This document shows positions 45,306 through 57,133 of a stretch of 64,000 nucleotides of DNA, piece by piece. Position 1 is the stretch's first letter, and every line of letters begins with the position of its first letter. Position numbers and translations under genes: made by a program. The stretch is from NCBI GenBank assembly GCA_002102555.1, contig MCFL01000061.1, positions 1-64,000 of the forward strand, in the 5' to 3' direction. Under the pieces are notes generated by a model. It was not told where the DNA came from, did no database searches, and was given only the letters and a program-made list of their open reading frames with translations. The stretch comes from Catenaria anguillulae PL171 (Eukaryota > Blastocladiomycota > Blastocladiomycetes > Blastocladiales > Catenariaceae).

Positions 45306-45755
45306 AAAGGTTGTGCGTGCAGCGAGGCGGGAAGAGGAGCAAGTAAGGTTTGGGCGAGCCAGCAGTCGAAAGAGGATGAGGGGCAGCGTGGCGAAAGAGC
45401 GCAGAGTGGCCGTGTGTGCGCTGGCTCCCTCAAATGTCCGAGAAGTGTCCAGTTCTTTTTCTTGTCACATTCCGTTGGCGACGGATCGGCGGCACAATCA
45501 CAATCACTGATCGCAAACAAGATGATTCATTTTCGATTTCGCAGTGTGCATTAATGAAAATGTGCATATGCACGGATGCCATGAATTGCGTACACTGTAG
45601 GAGTGCATCAGTTAACGCAAACCACCCCAGAGCACTCTGCAAGCCATTTCCCGGCGGATCCGAACCGATCGACTTTGCCCGACTCCCTTGTCCCAACAGC
45701 TGAGTTTGGCCATCGTCGTCCGCCCAGCTCCCACTCTCATCCAAGTCATTGAATC
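45306..45755. other. Divergent intergenic region, no gene seen
   Basis: About 450 bp upstream of the first dsRBD-like gene; should carry its promoter. Confidence 0.4.
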
Positions 45756-47954
45756 ATGTCCCGCATGCGCTATTCATCCTCGGGCCAGTCCGGCCCCGAC
45801 TCGTACCATAACGACCGCCATCAACAGTACGACCGCTACAACCCGAACCGCTACGGCGATGGAGCCGGCCATGACAACGGCAATGACAGCGACGACTACC
45901 TCCCCCGCTGCCCCTGCGAGTCGCCCCACAAGCAAGTCTTCACTGTCTCGCACCTTCTCATTGTTCACTCTGAGGACCTTGAGCGCCTCCTGGCCTGGCT
46001 ACCCATGGCCGATGGCGACGTCCACGCAAACCCAGGCAAGTACTTTGAAGAGTTGTGGCCCACCTGGACTCAGGAATGTGTGCTCAAGCAGATTGAGGGA
46101 CCCAGGAACGATCATGGATTCGCATTCGAAGTTTCTGCCCCCGGGTTTCCCATCCGGGTCCGTGGCAACAACTCGCAGATCCGGCAAGCACAAGCAACCG
46201 CTGTGCTCCATTTCATGCTGGCATGGTATCCGGTCGGCACGACACTTCGCGGTTGCCAGTCGATGTGCAGGACCGATTGGCGACATTGCCCAGGAAGCGG
46301 TCGGCGTCCCAATTGGATTTCGGGTGACTTGCATGAGGTGAGGGTTCAGGGTTCGTACCATTTTCACGTCAACTCACACACGCAAGTCGGGGTCGGTATG
46401 GGCTGACTCACCCGGCACTTGGCTGGTCAGACGAGGAAACAGAATACTCCCGCGAGTACATTGCACAGAAGCACCCACGCCTCGTCGCCCATTTTTCCGA
46501 AATGCAAATGGATCCAACCAATCACTTTTCTTCCCCACGCAAAATCCTGGACGAGTTCGATATCGATTTTCCCTACTTTACGTATCGTAAGCTTCGCTCA
46601 GGCTTTTGGCGAGCCTACGCCATCCACCGCAAAGTCACCGTTTGCGGCGACGCACTGTATGTTGCTGATGCACGTGCTGTTGCCATTTTGCACTTGCTCG
46701 TCCTGGCCGCCCGCGGATCCATTGGTTCCAACTTTGATTCTAAGCGGACGTACGAGTCGTGTATGCGGCCCGATCTTGGCCATCGGAGTCGGAACAAGAC
46801 CCTTGATCAGTACAAACCGGACCAGAGTCAACACCAGCAGCCGTATCAGAATCCGCATACCCGCCAACGCTCCCGTTCTCGATCACCTCCCGCTCGTCAC
46901 TCTCGTTCGTCCACCGTCACCAACCATCCCGAGTTGACCCGCCCACCTGCTCGCAGCCATGGCCGATCCAGGTCCCGTTCGCCGCCGCCGCCCGCCAAGC
47001 AGGCACGCCACGAACGGCATTCTCGGTCGCCTTGGCGCCGGCGCCGGTCTGGCTCACGCTCAACTTCCCGCCAACGTGAGCATGAGCGTGTGCAAGAACG
47101 TAAGCGGTCGCCCGAACATCCCGCCACTCCGTTTCGCCCGCGGACGACAATCGTCGCCGCCGCACCTCAATCTCATCAGCGACCCAATCCAGCTCCCGCC
47201 GCCGGTCCGTCACTGAGCCTGCCAAGCCTGTTTTGCAAAAGTCCGAGCCGACCACCACGGCAGCGTCTGCACCAGAGGTCGTGAAGTCCCCAGCTCAAGT
47301 CCCACGCCCGTAAGCAACTCGGCCCCGTCCATCAGTGGGTCACCCGCCGTCGTGCCCGCAACCCTTCCCGTGAACCTCACGACGCCCGCTGCGCTCCCAT
47401 TTGCAGTTGCGCCGCTCCCAACCTATTCCACGCCTCAAGAGGCCTACACGGCCCTTGTGTCGCTCCAATCCCATGTTGAACAACTCACGACATCCGTCTC
47501 GCAAGCAATCTCGATCGTCCAGACCTTGTTTGCACAGCGGCAGCAGCAGTTTTTCCAATACCAGCAGCAACAAGCCATGTTATCCACTATAGCGGCCGGG
47601 TCGCCCAGCGGTGGGCTGTCCATGATCCCGCAGCAACAACAACAGCAGCAGCAAGCACAAACTCCGACTCTTCAGTCCGGTCCAACATTCTATGGGCAGT
47701 CGCCGCAAGTACACCAGCAGCAACAAGCCATGGCACATGCGGCCGCGCAAGCGCAACAAGCGGGGCAATATCAGCAGCAGTCTGTGTCGCACCAGGCTCA
47801 ACCAAAGTCGAGTCCAGGACTCTCTCAGAACCAGCTGCAGCAACAGCCAGCAGCGATGACTGGACCGGGATTGGGATCGTCGGGGTCGGAGTCGGCATCC
47901 AGTGTGGGCGCAAGTCCTGCAAAGCACAGTTTGTATGGTCGGTGGCTCAACTAG
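45756..47954 (+). CDS. dsRBD-like/RS/Q-rich protein, copy 1 (frame damaged)
   Basis: Tandem paralogue of 48602-50700. Exon 1 45756-46350 and exon 2 46431-47954 (80-bp intron; donor GTTCGT, chosen because it gives VRVQDEETEYS aligned to LQITDGNLSC of copy 2). Two α-β-β-β-α units resembling degenerate dsRNA-binding domains: one around FEELWPTW...QATAVLHFML, one around SPRKILDEFDIDFPYF...ARAVAILHLLVLAA. Then an RS domain (RSRSRSPP repeats), a coiled coil (QSHVEQLTTSVSQAISIV) and a Gln-rich tail. Conserved sequence changes frame near 46236, again before 46310, near 47204 and near 47290. That is more breaks than in any neighbour, so copy 1 is either poorly assembled or decaying. Probably an RNA-binding, SR-like nuclear protein (inference). 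Confidence 0.7.
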
Positions 47955-48601
47955 TGATTTGTTGATGGGCGGTGGACCGCTTCGTTTTGTTCTTTCTCTG
48001 GCGCAGTCATTTGCAAGATGCGCACTCGGATGATTGTTCCTACATATTCTTGTCGTCGACGCCGCCAAAAGATGGGCGTGTTTCGATTAATGGGTTTCTT
48101 TTTCACGACTTCTTGTTGCTCTATTGTCAATCCCTCTTCCCTGGGCGAATGGTGTCACCTGCTATGATGTGGAAGTGGGGCATTCGGAAGTTGGTTGCGC
48201 GACTGTGTTGGGTGATGCCACCGTCCGTTGAAAGCGGCAGGCTGTCTGACCACTATTGGCTGCCAGAGCATGTGGAATCCACTGAGCCAACCAAGCTAGC
48301 AGCGAAACGAGGAATACTGGCAAGCCGAGCCAACCAATCTCGTCGATCGGAGACTCTTGGCGGGTGACCGATCCAGAATGTTGAGAATGTTGAGAATGTC
48401 CATCACACCATATCAACTCGCTCATTCAATTTCAAACGTCAAGGAACCAATGCATATGCCAAGAGGACTTGTTTACGTAGAGTAAACACTCTGCGCAACA
48501 TCTTCCCGCCGCGACCCAAGCTCTCCCATCGCTCAGTCTCAAGTCGTTTCTATCTTTATCTGCCTCCCCTCCAGTACTCGCACCCTGGACCCTCTGTCAC
48601 C
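47955..48601. other. Spacer between tandem paralogues
   Basis: About 650 bp, no gene supported. A near-direct repeat of GTTGAGAAT occurs at ~48379-48397. Confidence 0.4.
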
Positions 48602-50700
48602 ATGGCTGCATCCACAACCCCACCCTTCCAATCGTGCCCCTGCGACCAGCGCGGGGCAATCATCTCCATCTCGCACCTCATGTCTGCGCACTCGGAGGAC
48701 TGGGAACACCTGCTGTCGCTCGACCTGCTCGGCGACGGCGACGTGCACGCCTCGCCCGGCCGCTACTGGTCCAAGCTGTGGCCCGACTGGCAAGCGCATT
48801 GCGTGCTGGCGCCCGTGGCCAACCGCGGCGACAACCAAATGTTTGAAATGTCGATTGCTGGATTTCCCGTCAAGGTCCGCGGCCAGCACAACAACTCGCC
48901 CGTCCAGGGACAGGCAACCACTGCGCTGCACTTGTTGCTTGTGTTTACCTCGGGCAAGTACGATACGTCGGGCGTGCCTGAGGAGGTTCAGAGGAACTTG
49001 AGGGAAATGTTGTCGCCGGTGCGGCCCGCCCAGCCAGTGTGGATTGACGACATGTCCAAGTTGCAGATCACTGGTGCTTTCTAAACTTGCCCTTCCTGTC
49101 ACTGCCCACAACTATACAAGCTGACGTGTCTGTCTTCTCATTCCACAGATGGCAACTTGTCATGCACGGGCCCTGACCTCGCCAACCGGCACAACGACCA
49201 AGTGTTTCTGCTGAACCGCGCAGGCTTGAACCCGACCACGTCGCATGCCGCGCCACGCAAGATCCTCGACGCCATTGGCATTGAGACGCCCTACTTTGTG
49301 TTCCGCCCGCGCGTCGGCGCACAGCCCGTCAGGTGCATTGCCATTCACCCAAACATTGTGGTTGCTGGTGAAGGTGCTTTTCCCGCGCAAGCACGTGCGG
49401 CGGCCGTGTTGCATTTGATGATTTTTGCCCTCAAGGACAAGGAGCTGGTGAATCACACGTTTGATGCCAACAAGGTTTATGAAGGGTGCAGTCGGCCGAA
49501 AAAGGGGGAAAATCGGGATGGAGCGACGCCAAGGATGTTGGCCATGAGTGTGGAGGGTCAGGGGCAGCAAAATGGATCTGCAAGGCATGCAGGCAATGCT
49601 AGCAATATTCGAGTTGGAATTCGAGCCGCTCCTGGTGCAGGGCCACCTCAATTTGGCCGCAATCGCAGCAGGAGTCGTAGCCGCAGCCCCAGCAGGAGCC
49701 GCAACCGGAATTTTAGCAGGAGTCGGAGCAGAAGTCGCAACCGGAACCGTAGTAGAAGCCGCAGCAGGAACAGGCGGCGCAGCCGCAGTAGGACGCGGAG
49801 CCGCAGCCGCAGCCGCAGTCGCAGTCGCAGTAGGGACCGGCGCTCGAGTACGCACGGTGGTGGACGCAGGCGCAGCCTGTCGCCACGGATGGGTGGCAAG
49901 GACCGTCGTGATCGGTCACCCGCGTCGTCGTCACGCCACACGGGTGGGCGCCGCGGCCGGTCCCGTTCACGCTCGCTCTCGTCATCCCGGCGCTTGGGCC
50001 GCAACGAACCTGTCACGGACAGGCGTCCCTCGACTGCACCACATCCTCAAGCATGCCGCCTCCCTCGGCCCCAGCCTCACACCAACATCAACACGCCAAC
50101 GGTCCCGTTGCTGGTCCGGCACAAGCACCCGCACTCGCGGCCACGCCCGACGCCGCTGCAGCAATTGCCTCGCTCGTCGCACACGTGCACGCACAAGATA
50201 TGCGCATTGCCGAGCTGCAAACCAATGTGACGACCCTGACGCAGTTTGCTATGGGCATCAACGGAAACGTGCAGCAGCTCCCGCAAATGCAACAACAGCT
50301 CAACATGCTCGTCCAACAAGTGAACCAGCTGCAGCAGATTGTGCAACAGCAACAGCAGCAACAGCAACAACGGTCCGTCATGGCGCCGTCAACGACTGTC
50401 CAACAGCAGCAGCAGCAGCAACAACAACAACAACAACAGCAACCGTCCGTCGCCCCTGCAGGCGCAGCAAACACGCAGCAGCTCGCGCTCTTGCTCCAGC
50501 AGCAAGCGGCCGCCGGGTCGGCCGTTGTGGGGCAGGCCACGTCGAGATCGCAGCCCATGGGATTGGCCAGCCAAATGGCCGCGCTGGCGCAAGGGCAGCA
50601 GCCCGCCGGGTCGCAACCGCACATGTCGTTGAGTCAGCAGCAAGCGTTTGTGCAGAGAATGCAACAGCAGCATGGGTGGATGCAGCCGTCGTCACAATAA
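48602..50700 (+). CDS. dsRBD-like/RS/Q-rich protein, copy 2
   Basis: Exons 48602-49073 and 49149-50700 (75-bp intron), ~674 aa after restoring one C near 50028. Start CACC-ATG. Unit 1 (residues ~45-120): RYWSKLWPDW helix, three strands, QATTALHLLLVF helix. Unit 2 (~190-270): APRKILDAIGI helix, TPYFVFRP, VRCIAIH, IVVAGEGAF strands, ARAAAVLHLMIFAL helix; this is the dsRBD topology but lacks the KKxAK lysines. Residues ~330-460 form a long RS domain (SRSRSRS runs encoded at ~49660-49840). The restored frame then gives a coiled coil (IAELQTNVTTLTQF...) and poly-Gln from CAG/CAA repeats at 50346-50446. Without the restored base the frame ends in non-descript sequence at 50230. Likely nuclear RNA metabolism; no known orthologue recognised. 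Confidence 0.78.
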
Positions 50701-51832
50701 GTCTGCGTCGGCTGGATTTCGGGCATGCATTTTCTGATATTGGTTTCGATGAAGTGTTGCGTTGTTTGCAGCACTGTGGAATGATCTGTCAGCTATGGCG
50801 CGGTTGAGATGGATCGACATTCCGGTAATGAAGTCTCCAAAGGTCGAGGCATAACTAGTTTCATATGAATATCATCATCACACCTGATTGTGTTGGGCTG
50901 GCGGGCCTGTTTTTTTGTCTCCGTAAATCGATCGGGGTCGCCCGTTTGGTACGTACATATAGCACAACTTGGAACCAGGCTTAGGTAAATAATACATACG
51001 GGAACATGACGGAATGTGCAATGGTCGACTATCCTGTCTCTGTGATCGCATGCATTTGCGCTGGCAAGGATGCGAGAGAACGATGACTGACAATGCTGAC
51101 GTCTGGCTGCACGCAAGAGACACACCAACGATTGGGGAAAATGGAAAGCAAAGCAACTCTTGCATACATTCAACGTCAGATATCGCTGGCGACCAGTGTT
51201 CATGCTCAGTGGCGAGAGCAGCAAACACCGTTGAAGGATGAAGAGAGTTATGGACACAAAAAGGAGGGAGCAAAAGAAAACACGAAGGGAATGACACATG
51301 ACAAACAACGAGGAGATACAAACGGAAAACAATGGAGATTGGCGAGGTGCGGCAACAATCGATGACCGGCAGCCTCGGAGCCTCGGAGGGAGTCATGGAG
51401 ACGTGGGAATGCAAGGATAGAATATAGGGAATTGAAATGGAAAACACACCCACAAACACAAATGGAGAAAATAAATATGGTCCGAATCGGCAGCTGAGCA
51501 GCTGAATCGACAGCGGGGCGGCAGATCGGGTTCAATCAAGAACAAACTATACTTTTGGTGAATCGAGAATGAGCGAATCAATGGACGCGCATAGGGAGCA
51601 CAAGCGCGGGCACTCCGAGGGTATCCAAGGAAAGAATGGGACGGAAGCCAAATACACATGTCCAGACGGGACCCGGCCGCGAGAGAAAGAGACGAGGAAA
51701 GAACAACGAGCAGTCGCCACACCATATCGAGGCGTGATGGACACAAAGGAAGTTGGCTTGATATCCCACCGAACCGGCCAGTGGGCAATTCCTGCTTTCG
51801 CACATGGGCCGCCGCGTCAAATTAAGAGAGTA
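50701..51832. other. 1.1-kb convergent spacer, no gene seen
   Basis: Open frames on both strands here lack coding signatures. Probably 3' untranslated sequence of the flanking convergent genes. Confidence 0.4.
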
Positions 51833-54391
51833 TTAGTTAAGCAGCCACCGCACATCGCCTGGGCGCAATTGCTGGTCCTGCTCGCCTTGCGCTTGCTGGT
51901 CCTGCTGCGGCAACATGATGGTCTGCTGCGCGGCGATGGACGAGGGCGGGGGCGGCGGCACTGCCATGTGTACCTGCTGCTGATGAACTTGGCCCGATGG
52001 CTGTGACTGATACACAGCGTACGCGTACGGACTGCCCGGCTCGTGCTTGACGGCGACCAGCGTGGCAGTTTGCATGACGGGCGACGCGTTGGCGGATGGC
52101 GGGTGATGCTGGTACGGATGGCGATTCCAGTCGCCACTTCCGGATGCTGCGGTGGGCGCGGTAGCGGGCGGCCAGGGCATGGATGCGTGTGCCAGGGAGG
52201 TAACAGATGATGTCGAGGACGAGGGTGACGTCATGAAATGCGGATGATACGGCTGTGGTTGCATAGCCGGAGAGGCCCACACGCTCCCTGGAGCCGGGTT
52301 GGGGTTCATCTCCGGCGGGTATTGCTGTTGTTGCTGCTGTTGTTGGTAGGCAAGCGCGGGAGGAAGAGCAAGAGCAGGGTGGGGAAGCTCATGCTGATTC
52401 AGATGGTAAGAGGGCGGGGGCATGGACGACACGGCCGCCTGCGGCTGTTGCATGGCGTACGGTTGGTGTGGGTACGGATAGCCCTCTTGTTCTTGCGACT
52501 GCTGCTGCCCACCCGATGAGCGCCCACTGTCTTCGGCCGACCCTTCCTCCTCCCCCTCGTCATCACCGCCTCCTGCCTCTGCCGCCGCTGCTGCGGCTGC
52601 GGCTGCAGCTGACGGGTCCGCAATACTCTCCACGGACGCTTGCCCAGCAGACAAGAGCGACGCATTGACGCTTCTCGACTTGCGTGCATCGCCCAATCGT
52701 ATCACACACGCGGGCCCTTCCCGCTGAATCCTTTCCAGCCACTGCGGAGCAATCGTCCAATACGCCGACCGGCGCCCAGGCCCAGTCCCGGCCCTCCCGA
52801 CATCGACGCGATCAAACTCGTCCAGGCGAACAAACAGTCCCGACCGCGACAAGTTGAACCGGACCGTGTTTTTCCACGACTGCGACGACTTTTGGACGTG
52901 GCCAGCGGGTCCATTGGGTCCGTACAGTTGCGGATACTGTGCTTGGATCGAGGCGTAGATTTCGCGCAGCGTCAGTTTGCGGCGTGGAGAATTGAGCAGC
53001 GAGATGGTGATAAGGTACGGATAGGGCTGCGGTGGGCGCAGCCGTGTGGCGCGCGGGCGGGCTGCTGGCGAGTTGCTTGCTGTGCCAAGCGTTGGTGGCG
53101 AGTTCCCGTTTGAGCTTGCGGCAGAAGTAGCCGCTGTGGCAGACGCAGATGCAGCGGCGACGGCGGCAGCGGCCATGGCAAGCGAATCCATTGGCGACGG
53201 TGGCGTGGAGGCGTTGGAGGAGAACATCATGGACGGCAAGGCGGCGGCGGGCTCAGTGTCCATGGCTCGTTGCTGCACGGAATTGGCATTGTTGATCATG
53301 GTTGCCATTGCAGCCGCCGCGACAGTTGCTGCATGGTCCATATCGGCAGGTGCTGTCGACAACGCGGGCGGTGAGTGCGTCGCAACGTCGGCGTTGGTGG
53401 CAGTTGGCACCAGGACCGGCCCAGCCATCGACGCTGAACCCTGTTGCAGTGGCTGTGGCCATGTATTCGAGATCGCCGAATGCATGTTGATAGCCGCAGC
53501 AGATGAATTGGGCGAGGCCATTGGGACTGGCGCTTGCGAGCGTGGGCCGAAGCTTGGGGGCGACGAGAGCACGTGGTTGCCATTATTGGTCACAGAAGGT
53601 TGATCGGGCGCCACACCAGATGCCTGAGGTGATGTGATGAGCCCGGATCCAGAGGCGCCGGTCAAGGTGAAGTGCTGTTGCGGTTGTGGATAGTATCCGT
53701 GTTGGCCGCCTTGCACCGCTGATTGAAGTTGCGGCTGTTGGTAATGCTGCTGGGAATGCTGATACGGTTGCTGATACGGCTGTTGGTATACGAGCCCTCC
53801 TTGAGAGCGATAGTAGGCATAGAACTGCTGAGCAGTGTTTGTGGGTGGGTGGGATACCGTGGCCGATTCGGGAGGAGATGGTTGGCTGGATGTGCTGGGC
53901 AACGTTGGTGACTGTGGCCGCTGAACAAAGCCCAACGCGGACGGTTGCGAGGGCCCCACTGGTGCAGGCTGCGAGGCATAATGACTTGGAAGCACCATCC
54001 TTGGCAGAATCACGGTAGCCGTTGCCGATATGGCCGGCTCCGCGATGCCAATACCACCGCCGCTGTGGGTCACGCTGTTTAGTACGGCATCAGACCCCCT
54101 GCACGCATCCACGGTCGCCCCAAGATGTTCTGCGGACAGGCCTGGCAAGGACGCGTTTGTCGCGTCTTGCCCAACGGAAGCGGCTTCGGCTGAGGCAGAC
54201 ATGCCGGCTGCGGTTGCAGCGGGCGAACTGGTGGATCCCGATATCGCAAATGCCGAGGTTGGTTGATGTTGCACTGGTGCCTCGAGTAGCACGGTGGGCG
54301 GTGGAAGTTCACTTCTTTGACCTTCGGCGTTGGCGATGCTGACGTCGTTGGGAGCGTGACTTGAAGATACAGCGCTGGTTGATGAATGCAT
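51833..54391 (-). CDS. Divergent forkhead transcription factor
   Basis: Single-exon, 852 aa, start ATG 54391. The DNA-binding domain lies at about residues 450-525: PYPYLITISLLNSPRRKLTLREIYASI (first part), then SSQSWKNTVRFNLSRSGLFVRL and a wing with GRRSAYWTI. This fits forkhead: helix 1 PYSY-LI, the KLTL-EIY helix 2, and the recognition helix W-N-(I/V)R-NLS. The usual His of RHNLS is Phe here, and a 12-residue insert (YGPNGPAGHVQK) precedes the helix. Flanks are long Ala, Gln, Pro and Ser tracts with an acidic patch (DDEGEEEGSAED), typical of activation regions. The 2.7-kb gene-poor stretch upstream could be its regulatory region. Confidence 0.78.
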   Translation of the reverse strand: MHSSTSAVSSSHAPNDVSIANAEGQRSELPPPTVLLEAPVQHQPTSAFAISGSTSSPAATAAGMSASAEAASVGQDATNASLPGLSAEHLGATVDACRGSDAVLNSVTHSGGGIGIAEPAISATATVILPRMVLPSHYASQPAPVGPSQPSALGFVQRPQSPTLPSTSSQPSPPESATVSHPPTNTAQQFYAYYRSQGGLVYQQPYQQPYQHSQQHYQQPQLQSAVQGGQHGYYPQPQQHFTLTGASGSGLITSPQASGVAPDQPSVTNNGNHVLSSPPSFGPRSQAPVPMASPNSSAAAINMHSAISNTWPQPLQQGSASMAGPVLVPTATNADVATHSPPALSTAPADMDHAATVAAAAMATMINNANSVQQRAMDTEPAAALPSMMFSSNASTPPSPMDSLAMAAAAVAAASASATAATSAASSNGNSPPTLGTASNSPAARPRATRLRPPQPYPYLITISLLNSPRRKLTLREIYASIQAQYPQLYGPNGPAGHVQKSSQSWKNTVRFNLSRSGLFVRLDEFDRVDVGRAGTGPGRRSAYWTIAPQWLERIQREGPACVIRLGDARKSRSVNASLLSAGQASVESIADPSAAAAAAAAAAEAGGGDDEGEEEGSAEDSGRSSGGQQQSQEQEGYPYPHQPYAMQQPQAAVSSMPPPSYHLNQHELPHPALALPPALAYQQQQQQQQYPPEMNPNPAPGSVWASPAMQPQPYHPHFMTSPSSSTSSVTSLAHASMPWPPATAPTAASGSGDWNRHPYQHHPPSANASPVMQTATLVAVKHEPGSPYAYAVYQSQPSGQVHQQQVHMAVPPPPPSSIAAQQTIMLPQQDQQAQGEQDQQLRPGDVRWLLN

Positions 54392-57133
54392 CCCGAGGAC
54401 ACAGGGTAAAGAGGTTCTTTGGTATCAAGGAAGAACTCGGAGTGAAGCTCTGTTACATCGTCCAACACGGCCCCCAAAACCAGAAGGATCAGTTCAGCGT
54501 CATCCTTCGGGAAGCAGGCCGCAAGATCCCAGTGGAAGGTCCGGGAGATGCGCACCAAGTACACGGCACAGTCACTGCCATCATCAGACGGTACAGCGCA
54601 GCGCGAACCGGGAGACAGTCGCCGTTTCAACTGAACCACTGGATACACTGGGCGACTCGTGGCGAAGCTGAGGATGCGGCAAGCGAGCGGTCGGCGAGGG
54701 CAGATCTGGATGAGGTGCAGGGCAGCAGAGCATATGATCCACCATTCGATTGCGTCAGGAATTTAGTGCGAATCAGGACACGAGAAAACTTGAGTGCCGT
54801 GATGATCTTGGAAAACTATTTCTGTTGCTGTCGTCTTGGTTTCGGTTGCAAAACCGAGATCAACGGATCGCCAGGAGTATTGTTGACGGGTCGGGGAGGT
54901 CCCGGTGACGGTTGCGAAGAAAGTATGAGCGACCTCATACGTACCAAGGTAAGGCGCCTGCTCGGTTGCAATTGGGTTGACTCGGTGAGCAGGCACAGGA
55001 AGTACGTGGCGAGGTCGAGCTTGTTGATGGTTAGTGTCGGATTACCTGGCGATGGCGACGTGCGGAGCAGTATGTATGATCCGAGGCGAGGGATTTGGGT
55101 AAAGGCGGCACTATAATGGTGCCACCGATTTGGTCAGTTCTGGTGGTATTGCCAGCGCAAAAGAAAATTGCGGGGCAGTGGGGATCGCGAGTATTTGAAG
55201 CGATCGAATGGAATCGCGAGCCAGTAACAAGGATGAACGGGGCCAGCCAAAACCACGAGACAAGGCCAGGCACAAGTTGCACAGAGTTAACAATGTGGCG
55301 GTGGGATTGTTGAAAGTATATAGTGCTTGTACACACCAGGGGCGCGCGCACCAAGCGCAAGTACTGAAAGCCGAGCGCACGCAGCGCCTGGACACGACAA
55401 GGCCTTTCATCGATACTCAATGGCCGCCTCCGAAGATCATGTATGGCATGCGTGCGAGCGTTGCGGTCGGTCGAAAATGAACCATTTCACGGAGCCAGTG
55501 GTTTCCAGCAAGAGCGGATCATGAGGCGATGTTTGTAATACATACCTAAACGCCGTTATCAATCGGCTGCCTAAATGCCATTCCAATCCGTGCAAAAAGG
55601 AGAGCAAGAAAGCCGTGTTCGCTCTGCTGTGTGGTTTGTGGTGGGTCCTGAGTGGTGGCCGCCACAGAACAACGCAGCTCGAATCAAAAACGGGATAATG
55701 TGCGCATGGGCGAGATTCTTGCAAACTGGCGGAAACCGAAAGCACAGCTGGTTTCACCTTGAGCAAAGACGCGTCTCACACATCACATCAGTCGGAATGT
55801 CGAAACCAAACCCAACCGTGCCGAGCGGAATGAAGAGGCCTTGAGTATACTCTCCAGATCGTGCATTGATAGGGAGAACCTACCGAGATACTATATAGCC
55901 TTAGTGCTACGTAAGATCGGCCGGTGTCCCATCTGAATCGTCGCTGATCTCAGTGGCTCAGCTAAGGTTGCATTCTCTTTGACGGTGAACCATGGACACA
56001 CTGGCACTTTCATATGCACTACTTTGACACAGGGATTCCGTACCCGCGTGCATCCATGTTGTCCAGAGCATGGCACCAGGCCCAAAGGAGCCCATGACTT
56101 TACCTAGTGTCGGACTTTGGCAGCATAAAGCGTGCGCCAGTTTATGTGGATTTCAAGGACGTTCGTTGACCAAGTCCTGCAAATGCCGCATGGGTCACGC
56201 TGCAGGTGGCTTTGTACATAAGGAGATGAATTCCGTTATTGAACAACAATGTTGGATGATCCTCGGGTTGCGCGCTTGACATGCGCTTAGGTTAAGCTGC
56301 AATTGCCGTCCACCAGATCCTTCGAGTTGATGCTTTCTGCTTTCCTGTTTACCTGAATCAAGACCGCGCCTTGGTTTGCGGTGTGAGACAATCCAGAGTA
56401 GAATCGCCATGTAACTTGGGAGAATGGTATGCGGACTATAGCATAGGCCAGCAGTGCAAGAACAGTGGCAGAGGATAGGTTCACGATATCGTGCTTGTAG
56501 GTACATACGTATGTATGCGTCTGCGATCTGTGGCCACGGCGTCGCGGCGGCGGCGGCGGATTGTGTTGGCGCAGGAGGCGTTATGTGTTTACATAGATCG
56601 GCATACAAGTGAGTGGGACGGGTGCTGAGTGGTCTCGTGTGCCGCCCTTGTACTAGTAACGCCCATGTACCGGACCACACAAGATTCGGAAGCTGGATTT
56701 TCTCGTGCCATTGTTTCATCAATAGTGTTATCAGGCTGGGACATCGCGCTCGCACATTCGCTCAGAGCCTTGCCAAGTTGCCGCGCATAGTCACCAGGTT
56801 TGGCGTGGATCCGGATGTGGTAGGTATTCAAGGCCGATGTTGGCCTGGTGACCAATTTTGGCCTCCTTGCCATTGCGGCCATACCATTTGCTTCCCTGTA
56901 CGGCGCGGACGTTGTTGGACGCCGCACTTGAGTTTTCAGTCAACGACAGCATGATCGGCGGGACACGGCGGCGGCGCCACGCCACGCCAAAAAGGCAGAG
57001 CGAGCGTGAGGCCACTCATGAAGATTTGAATGTGTACAGAAAACAACATGAGATTGGCAGACGTCGAAATGCTAGTCGATGCAATCGCCGAGTAGAGTAT
57101 TTCCAAACCCCTTGAACCCGCAGCAAAGCAGCA
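54392..57133. other. 2.7-kb gene-poor region
   Basis: The longest stretch without a supported gene. The frame at 54361-55116 plus begins without ATG and overlaps the forkhead start; others (56195-56755 minus) have no domain. No tRNA, rRNA or repeat was recognised. Likely regulatory and leader sequence for the divergent forkhead and MCU genes. Confidence 0.45.

Noticed and set aside
49657-49840. Regular short repeats resembling a CRISPR or satellite array
   Set aside because: These are Ser-Arg codons of an RS domain, and the genome is eukaryotic.
49548-50807. 419-codon Ala/Gly/Thr-rich plus-strand frame
   Set aside because: Overlapping frame of the RS and poly-Q coding region; repetitive codons keep all frames open.
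54361-55116. 251-codon plus-strand frame
   Set aside because: Starts without ATG, overlaps the forkhead start codon, and has no coding signature.
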